DNA from: a virus
Virus record (IMG/VR): IMGVR_UViG_3300032560_000038
Coordinates: 1 to 43,904 of that record
Strand: one strand, 5' to 3'
DNA: 43,904 bases
This document shows, piece after piece, positions 39,618-43,904 of the stretch; position 1 is the first letter of the stretch; the number at the start of each line of letters is the position of its first letter. The translations under genes and the position numbers were made by a program. The notes under the pieces were generated by a model, which saw only the letters and a list, made by a program, of their open reading frames with translations, was not told the origin of the DNA and did not search any database.

Positions 39618-39820
39618 TAGATATTAACCCCGATCTTTCTTAGGTTACTACGTATTCTGTGTAAAGCCCGAACATCGCTAGGAGTTTGACTCGTAAAGAT
39701 AAACTTACCACTAGGCGCAGTAATTCGGTAGTGGCCACCGCGACTGACCTCTATCGTACAACCACTCTCTCTAACCTTAGTAAGTAGTTGTCTAAAGTCT
39801 TTACTCAATTTCGTGCTCAC
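39617..39820 (-). CDS. HicA-like small protein
   Basis: About 67 residues from GTG 39820 (an in-frame TTG at 39841 is possible). LSKDFRQLLTKVRESGCTIEV then SRGGHYRITAPSGKFIFTSQTP fits the dsRBD-like fold of HicA mRNA interferases, including the Gly-His of the active site. Neither neighbour looks like a HicB antitoxin. It could be a free-standing phage HicA-type RNA binder. Overlaps the upstream gene by about 20 bases. Confidence 0.55.
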   Translation of the reverse strand: MSTKLSKDFRQLLTKVRESGCTIEVSRGGHYRITAPSGKFIFTSQTPSDVRALHRIRSNLRKIGVNI

Positions 39821-40025
39821 AACAGAAAAGTGGCTCAGCAATAATACGATCTACCACCTGCCACATATTTAACGTGTTAGCATATCGGTTTTGCAACTTT
39901 AGTACGGCACTACTATTTGTATAGTTAATAGTGTTATGGGTATCGCAATGTCTTAGTACGCCAGTTATTACTGTATCGTCTAGGGTCTGAACCATTACTC
40001 CACGATACTTAGATATAGTAACCAT
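39801..40025 (-). CDS. Small hypothetical protein upstream of HicA-like gene
   Basis: 74 residues. Strand-rich start (VTISKYRGVMVQTLDDTVITG), helix in the middle, and a Cys/His end (FCCEHEIE). No HicB signature. Its 3' end overlaps the HicA-like start, so an unusual partner or antitoxin cannot be excluded. Confidence 0.45.
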   Translation of the reverse strand: MVTISKYRGVMVQTLDDTVITGVLRHCDTHNTINYTNSSAVLKLQNRYANTLNMWQVVDRIIAEPLFCCEHEIE

Positions 40026-40292
40026 TTAGTTATCCAAATCCTTTAACATCTCTCTAATCTTTTCAACTCTCTTGGGGTCAATACCCATAAACTCGGTCGC
40101 TTCACTAGCAAGTGCCTCGGCTTCACTCTCTCCGATTAGCGTCTTAGTGAACTCGCTCGCAGTAATCGCTATGGCTAGTGAGGCTACCGCCAAACCTGTA
40201 TCTCCGAACTCTGGGTAGATAACCTCTTTACATCTCTCCATTGTCGCTTCTAATATCGTAGCCATCTCGATAGCACTTATACTGTTGCTCAT
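40026..40292 (-). CDS. Small helical hypothetical protein
   Basis: 88 residues from the ATG at 40292, eight bases after GAAAGGG; an ATG at 40319 is also in frame. Helical, acidic, with a moderately hydrophobic middle (GLAVASLAIAITASEF). Ends two bases before the next gene's ATG. Not recognised. Confidence 0.47.
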   Translation of the reverse strand: MSNSISAIEMATILEATMERCKEVIYPEFGDTGLAVASLAIAITASEFTKTLIGESEAEALASEATEFMGIDPKRVEKIREMLKDLDN

Positions 40293-40305
40293 ATTCTTTG
40301 CCCTT

Positions 40306-40476
40306 TCATAGTTGGTCATTCATGCTTTGCTCATGCCACGTCAGCATATCAACGTAAAAGTCGGTGTCCTCAAACTCAGACTCTACTATGCTTACAACGT
40401 CCTCAGGTAACTCTCCTGCATAGGGCTGGTCGAAATCAACTTGACCATCAACAGTATCTAGATAGGTATTACTCAT
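40306..40476 (-). CDS. 56-residue acidic hypothetical protein
   Basis: ATG at 40476 overlaps the end of the gene upstream (ATGAGTAA). The protein is acidic (ELPEDVVSIVESEFEDTDFY). Overlapping coupling supports translation. Its end overlaps the longer alternative start of the next gene. No family recognised. Confidence 0.45.
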   Translation of the reverse strand: MSNTYLDTVDGQVDFDQPYAGELPEDVVSIVESEFEDTDFYVDMLTWHEQSMNDQL

Positions 40477-40765
40477 CTCCGTCCTTCCAATCTTGGTGTC
40501 GTGTGCATAGCCCTATGCTACCTAGCGCGTTACGACGACGGCACTTAACGCCAGTTCTCGTAGTAGTCGCGCGGCAGGACTTGTATTGGTTATAGTGGCA
40601 ATATAGACAACCGATAATAAGCCAGTTATCTGTATTAGGGTTATGCTCTACCTGCTTGCACTTGCCTTTGCACTCAGAGTTTGGGTCGGTATCTGCGTAA
40701 AGATAACGAGGGAATTGCATGTTGGCGTACTGCATGATCTCTGCAGGTGTTAGTTGGCTAGTCAT
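40469..40765 (-). CDS. Cys-rich zinc-binding protein
   Basis: 98 residues with many Cys and His: SECKGKCKQVEH, GCLYCHYNQYKSCRA, VKCRRR, GLCTRH. Enough ligands for two zinc sites. Arg-rich C-terminal half suggests nucleic-acid binding. ATG overlaps the previous stop (ATGACTAG). Confidence 0.52.
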   Translation of the reverse strand: MTSQLTPAEIMQYANMQFPRYLYADTDPNSECKGKCKQVEHNPNTDNWLIIGCLYCHYNQYKSCRATTTRTGVKCRRRNALGSIGLCTRHQDWKDGDE

Positions 40766-40925
40766 TAAGTATCTCTCTAGCCTCGTACTTAGCCATTAGT
40801 AGCAGAGTACGATTAGTTTCATCAACCACGATTTCTTTAGAGTATTCGACGGCTTGCTCAGGGCTATCCGCTTCGATCTCATAGATAATGGACTTGGGGA
40901 TAATTACTATTTCATAACTAGCCAT
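40758..40925 (-). CDS. DpnD/PcfM-like small protein, paralog 1
   Basis: 55 residues: MASYEIVIIPKSIIYEIEAD then SPEQAVEYSKEIV. A strand, then AdS-P-EQA and a helix, the layout of DpnD/PcfM-type phage and plasmid small proteins. Its first ~28 bases are nearly the same as those of the gene at 41179. Role unknown. Confidence 0.5.
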   Translation of the reverse strand: MASYEIVIIPKSIIYEIEADSPEQAVEYSKEIVVDETNRTLLLMAKYEAREILND

Positions 40926-40926
40926 T

Positions 40927-41082
40927 TTATACTTTAGCCTCCCAGTTCTTTCCTAGCATAAGTTCGCCTAGCACTTTGTTGCTGCGCTTTGTGCAGTTGA
41001 GGCATACACCGCCTATGTCTTGTAGTTCTTGGCTACGAGTAATGCTTGACCATACGTGCTTACCTAATAAACACCTAATCAT
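40927..41082 (-). CDS. 51-residue zinc-ribbon protein (DUF1660-like)
   Basis: MIRCLLGKHVWSS ... GVCLNCTKRSNK: a C-x4-H near the start and a later C-x2-C, resembling the short phage proteins in which a first Cys-x4-His plus CxxC bind zinc. ATG overlaps the previous stop (ATGATTAG). Role unknown. Confidence 0.5.
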   Translation of the reverse strand: MIRCLLGKHVWSSITRSQELQDIGGVCLNCTKRSNKVLGELMLGKNWEAKV

Positions 41083-41179
41083 TTCTATCCTTTTTGTAGT
41101 TGTGCATACCTGCTATGCACTTATGGCAGAAGGGCGTGTTAGTATCTGTGCCAGTAATTACTATTTCGTAACTAGCCAT
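41075..41179 (-). CDS. 34-residue hybrid mini-protein sharing the paralog N-terminus
   Basis: Starts MASYEIVITG, the same beginning as the gene at 40925, then changes to a short Cys-containing sequence (TPFCHKCIAGMH; C-x2-C-x4-H). It may be a shortened copy whose end was replaced. Start overlaps the upstream TAA (TAAATG). Ends within the next gene's start. Confidence 0.42.
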   Translation of the reverse strand: MASYEIVITGTDTNTPFCHKCIAGMHNYKKDRND

Positions 41180-41662
41180 TTAGCAGATCTCAAATCCACC
41201 GCAAGTTTCGAGAAAGTCGCAAAACTGCTGGACGTTCTCTACGCTAAACGGATAGTTACAATCAAACGGGCGCTTAGTCTTAGTGCCCTTACAGGAGTTG
41301 CAAGGGTCGCGGAAAGTAACTTGACCCTCTACATAATCAAACCAGCCCTCTTTTACTTCTACAATACCTAGCCCATCACAGAAGGAGCAAGGCTCATCAG
41401 GTAGCGCATTAAGGAATACTTCTCGTTGGTGAGCGTACTCAGCAGTTCTGCCACTCTCGATCTCATCAAGCAGTACGGCTCTTAGGGCTAGTGCGCCAGC
41501 CTCATCAAATCCTGCACCGCTATTGCTATGCCCGTCAATACCATAACAGGCTGGATATACCGATTCGCAGTAATCCCATAGTGGTCGCCACCACCATACG
41601 TTGTTTCTAAAATACTTGCCACGCTTCGTTGTAGCGTTCTTGCCATATACGTCCATACCCAT
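41180..41662 (-). CDS. Zinc-binding protein with DnaJ-type Cys pairs
   Basis: 160 residues (ATG at 41656 also possible); GAGGAGAACTGAA precedes. MGMDVYGKNATTKRGKYFRN and the NVWWWRPLWDYCE segment form an N-terminal domain of a kind common in phages. EPCSFCDGLG and DPCNSCKGTK are two CxxCxG repeats like a DnaJ zinc domain. The function is unknown. Confidence 0.55.
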   Translation of the reverse strand: MGMDVYGKNATTKRGKYFRNNVWWWRPLWDYCESVYPACYGIDGHSNSGAGFDEAGALALRAVLLDEIESGRTAEYAHQREVFLNALPDEPCSFCDGLGIVEVKEGWFDYVEGQVTFRDPCNSCKGTKTKRPFDCNYPFSVENVQQFCDFLETCGGFEIC

Positions 41663-41663
41663 T

Positions 41664-41819
41664 TCAGTTCTCCTCTAGTGATCGTACTTGGTAGGTGATC
41701 TTGTTGTTAAGTAGCCCGTTACTAACTGCGACTTGTGCTTGCCTAATCGCTTCGGCTTTAGTATCAGCCTCGACTTCAGTAAAGACACTTGCCATTACTG
41801 CTATTTCATATTTAGCCAT
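41664..41819 (-). CDS. DpnD/PcfM-like small protein, paralog 2
   Basis: 51 residues: MAKYEIAVMASVFTEVEADT then KAEAIRQAQVAVSN, a strand-turn-helix unit. The start resembles the two MASYEIVI proteins downstream. CGGAG lies about nine bases upstream of the ATG. Its stop lies two bases from the next ATG. Confidence 0.5.
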   Translation of the reverse strand: MAKYEIAVMASVFTEVEADTKAEAIRQAQVAVSNGLLNNKITYQVRSLEEN

Positions 41820-41831
41820 TTATTACTCCGA

Positions 41832-41840
41832 TTGTTTGGG
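41832..41840 (-). repeat. CCCAAACAA element, copy 1
   Basis: On the - strand CCCAAACAA lies 12 bases upstream of the ATG at 41819. An identical element lies 13 bases upstream of the ATG at 43882, at the window end. Both are followed by a GAG-containing ribosome binding site. Possibly a shared regulatory or leader element. Confidence 0.35.
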
Positions 41841-41848
41841 TTGGTAGC

Positions 41849-41879
41849 CCTGCTAGGTGAAGGGAATTGACCTAGCAGG
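41849..41879 (-). repeat. Perfect 10-base hairpin between VWA gene and small-gene run
   Basis: CCTGCTAGGT and ACCTAGCAGG with an 11-base spacer. On the - strand it follows the VWA gene stop and precedes the run of small genes. No U-tract follows, so it is either an atypical terminator, an mRNA processing site, or a protein operator. Confidence 0.5.
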
Positions 41880-41893
41880 ACAACGCTATTGGG

Positions 41894-43882
41894 TTAGTGT
41901 GTAGTTGTTAATTGGTCTGCTACTACCTTGCGAGCCACATTTACTAGATCGGCTGGCTTGGAGATCGCGGTAAAGTGATCAGCACCATGACCATACTCTA
42001 GTAGTTGCTCATCTAACTTTTGCTTTCGGTTCTCGTAGCCCTCAAAGGTGTTGAGGTTGCCGAGGTACACAATACACACAGTTACGCCCTCCTCTTGTAA
42101 CTGGCTAACTATGTTATTGCACTCACGCGCTTTATCCCACGCGCCGTCGGTCACTATGAACAGTAACTTGGTCGGCTTCTGAGAGGCTCGCATTAGGCGC
42201 TGGGTAGTGCGTAGTCCAACGCTAGGGTTAGTGCCACCCGAGGTACGGCTGATCTTGTAGGTGTTCGGCTCTGCTTTTTCAGTAGCGTCGTAGAGCATAC
42301 GGCTGATATGGTTGAAACTCATAACAGTTACGTTACTATCTATGCGCTCCAACCCACGCTTCATAGCCCATACTGCTCCACTAGCGTTAGCGATATCCCA
42401 TGCCATTGAGCCACTACGATCTAGCATAATAACTGCCTCGATATCACAGTTGTCGTTGCCCGTACTCCACTTGTCGAACAGGCGTGGCAGGTCATTTATT
42501 CCCGAGTTCATAGTACGGGGGATATTTAACTTACCGCTTGGGCGCTCCTTCTCCCACTCAGGGTCATTGTCCACCCGTAGTCGCTCTAGTTGATCGCCGA
42601 AGGCTTTAGAGGCGTAGCGATACTCAGGCTTGATCTCGTTGCTATAACTAAAAATAGTATCTTTAGCAAGTGTGTTACCGAAGCCGTCGTTATTGAGAGC
42701 CTTACTAACTGTCTTAGTATCAGCCTTGACCTCAGGTAGAGAGGCGAGATACTTGGCTCGCTCGTTGATCAGCGCCGTAACCTCATCTGAAAGTTCGCGT
42801 TGCTCTTTAGTAATAGTCTGCTCATCATCTCCGACTACGCCGTCGCTTGGCTCGTCGCCACTATCATAGTTATCAGCAGGGTCATTACTATTAGGCTTTT
42901 TATCACTTGGGCGAAGTTGCTCTTGATCGCCAGCCTCTTGCTTGCTCTGATCTTGAAGTTCGTTCTGCTCAGAGCCTTTAGTAGTGCGCCCATTTTTCAT
43001 AACTGGCCGATCAGCACAACCACAACCGCCGTTATTCTTAGGTGCTTGGCTACCCACGTACTTTTGCATTTCCATAATTAGTTCTTTAGCACGTGCGCTA
43101 TCGCGTGGGAAGGCTAGGGTTCGGTACTCGTCAATAATATCTGCAACTGCTTGCGCTTGCTCGATACCATATCTATCTACATATAACTCTGCAACACGTT
43201 GGCGCAGAGCGATATCTAGGTGTAGCCGACCGCGAGTGATATAGAAGGCTTCGGGCAAAGATTCAGGGTTGTTAGTATCTATAGCATAGGTGGTAGCACT
43301 AGCCTCTAGGAAGTATCTCGTACTAGGATACTTAGTAGCCATAAGGCTCTCGATACGTGCCTCCTCCAAAGTATTGAAGGCGAGTTGATACTTAGGTCGC
43401 TTGCGAGTATCCCAACCCTCCTGTACCTCCTCGACCTCGGTGCTCATAACCCACTTGCCTAGTTCACTACCAGCGCGGGGCGAATATAGTAAGTGGCTAA
43501 GTTCATGATAGTTAAGCCCGTTGATAGCGACGAGAGATACGTCGTTCACGTCGTCTAGCAACTTAGGGTTCATCTTAATATCTAGCCCGTTATTGGTGGC
43601 TACACTTTCCATATCGGAGTTGGCAGGGCTAATAACTACCTTAACATCTTGATTAGAGAGAATACGATCAGCCTTGCTATAGATATTGGCTACGCTTGCG
43701 TACTTAGAGATAAGGTCGTTCTCAGCCTCCTCTACTTCGATACGTGCGTCCTCGTCAATATCCCACTTGACCTGATAGTTTGCCTCTAGCCAGTTATTAG
43801 CCTCGGGGGTGTTAGGCGTTAGCCCAACACCCTCGATAGCCTCGTCTAGCATACGTTGGCGTATTTCCCAAAAGGTAGCCAT
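41894..43882 (-). CDS. VWA-domain protein with HExxH motif (CobT/MoxR-partner-like)
   Basis: 662 residues; TGAGGTG precedes the ATG. The N-terminal half has NYHELSHLLYSP (H-E-x2-H zinc-binding metallopeptidase-like motif near residue 125) and long helices. Residues about 290-355 are polar and acidic (KPNSNDPADNYDSGDEPSDG), as in CobT-like linkers. The C-terminal VWA domain has AVIMLDRSGSMAWD (MIDAS D-x-S-x-S), GGTNPSVGL (MIDAS Thr) and FIVTDGAWD. Such proteins pair with MoxR/CobS AAA+ ATPases as chelatase-like or remodelling machines; the ATPase is expected just beyond the window edge. Confidence 0.8.
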   Translation of the reverse strand: MATFWEIRQRMLDEAIEGVGLTPNTPEANNWLEANYQVKWDIDEDARIEVEEAENDLISKYASVANIYSKADRILSNQDVKVVISPANSDMESVATNNGLDIKMNPKLLDDVNDVSLVAINGLNYHELSHLLYSPRAGSELGKWVMSTEVEEVQEGWDTRKRPKYQLAFNTLEEARIESLMATKYPSTRYFLEASATTYAIDTNNPESLPEAFYITRGRLHLDIALRQRVAELYVDRYGIEQAQAVADIIDEYRTLAFPRDSARAKELIMEMQKYVGSQAPKNNGGCGCADRPVMKNGRTTKGSEQNELQDQSKQEAGDQEQLRPSDKKPNSNDPADNYDSGDEPSDGVVGDDEQTITKEQRELSDEVTALINERAKYLASLPEVKADTKTVSKALNNDGFGNTLAKDTIFSYSNEIKPEYRYASKAFGDQLERLRVDNDPEWEKERPSGKLNIPRTMNSGINDLPRLFDKWSTGNDNCDIEAVIMLDRSGSMAWDIANASGAVWAMKRGLERIDSNVTVMSFNHISRMLYDATEKAEPNTYKISRTSGGTNPSVGLRTTQRLMRASQKPTKLLFIVTDGAWDKARECNNIVSQLQEEGVTVCIVYLGNLNTFEGYENRKQKLDEQLLEYGHGADHFTAISKPADLVNVARKVVADQLTTTH

Positions 43883-43895
43883 TAGAGCACCTCAC

Positions 43896-43904
43896 TTGTT
43901 TGGG
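43896..43904 (-). repeat. CCCAAACAA element, copy 2, at window end
   Basis: Same nine bases as at 41832, upstream of the VWA gene. The window also begins with CCCAAACA on the + strand, so the two window ends are an eight-base inverted repeat. This may be chance, a promoter-type element, or a boundary effect. Confidence 0.35.

Noticed and set aside
40976-41371. 131-residue + strand frame in the - strand cluster
   Set aside because: It lies opposite overlapping - strand genes that have Cys motifs and ribosome binding sites, while this frame has no motif.
41849-41879. Classical rho-independent terminator
   Set aside because: The stem is perfect but no U-tract follows on either strand, so it was listed only as a hairpin.
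42312-43244. Several + strand frames opposite the VWA gene
   Set aside because: Opposite a protein with clear HExxH and MIDAS motifs; no independent support.
1-43904. tRNA genes, integrase or attachment sites
   Set aside because: No cloverleaf-like sequence with a TTCGA arm in gaps and no tyrosine or serine recombinase motifs were found while reading the frames.

Overview
The window reads as part of the genome of a tailed, contractile-tail (myovirus-type) bacteriophage of an actinobacterium. The contractile tail is shown by a LysM tube-initiator gene, a gpD-like hub, a gp5/gpV-like spike, gp25, a baseplate J protein and a gpI-like protein, in canonical order. The actinobacterial host is inferred from two WhiB-family iron-sulfur regulators, an SpoVS/Alba-like protein and probable leaderless transcripts. 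The moderate base composition, the UV-damage glycosylase-like gene and the B12-dependent ribonucleotide reductase would fit a phage of a surface-water actinobacterium, but that is inference. No integrase, CRISPR array, rRNA or tRNA was seen. Head genes (terminase, portal, capsid) must lie outside the window.

Layout, + strand. From 1 to 10 kb runs the tail and baseplate operon, from a tape-measure C-terminus with an NlpC/P60 peptidase to a large gpI/receptor-binding fusion, followed by a small membrane protein that could be a holin. From 10.3 to 26.7 kb is the replication and recombination block: winged-helix initiator-like protein, DnaC-like loader, SWIM zinc protein, DnaB-like helicase, DnaG-like primase, dNMP kinase, SNF2-type helicase, RHH and MerR-like regulators, possible ssDNA-binding protein, family A DNA polymerase, RecA, two predicted resolvases or nucleases, WhiB, RecB/Cas4-like exonuclease and several small proteins. 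From 26.8 to 32.9 kb lie an SpoVS-like gene, a metallophosphoesterase and a run of short, disordered, often basic proteins of unknown role. From 32.9 to 38 kb is a three-gene cassette (nucleotidyltransferase-like, degenerate HAD-like, TIM-barrel/TGT-like with a Cys cluster), then a class II ribonucleotide reductase coupled to a 31-residue zinc ribbon.

A bidirectional terminator near 38.05 kb separates these from a convergent - strand cluster (38.1-43.9 kb). That cluster holds about 15 tightly overlapping small genes, many Cys-rich or acidic, with a second WhiB, a pyrimidine-dimer-glycosylase-like protein, a HicA-like protein and small proteins sharing a repeated N-terminus. It begins with a large HExxH plus von Willebrand A protein of the CobT/MoxR-partner type.

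Genes are mostly translationally coupled (ATGA, TAATG, GTGA, TTGA overlaps). Three genes sit exactly where a TAnnnT -10 box would start transcription at the start codon, which suggests leaderless mRNAs. The most interesting parts are the 32.9-35.8 kb cassette, the VWA/HExxH protein, the leaderless promoters, a 49-residue protein that is 61% acidic, and several mini-genes below usual gene-calling size.
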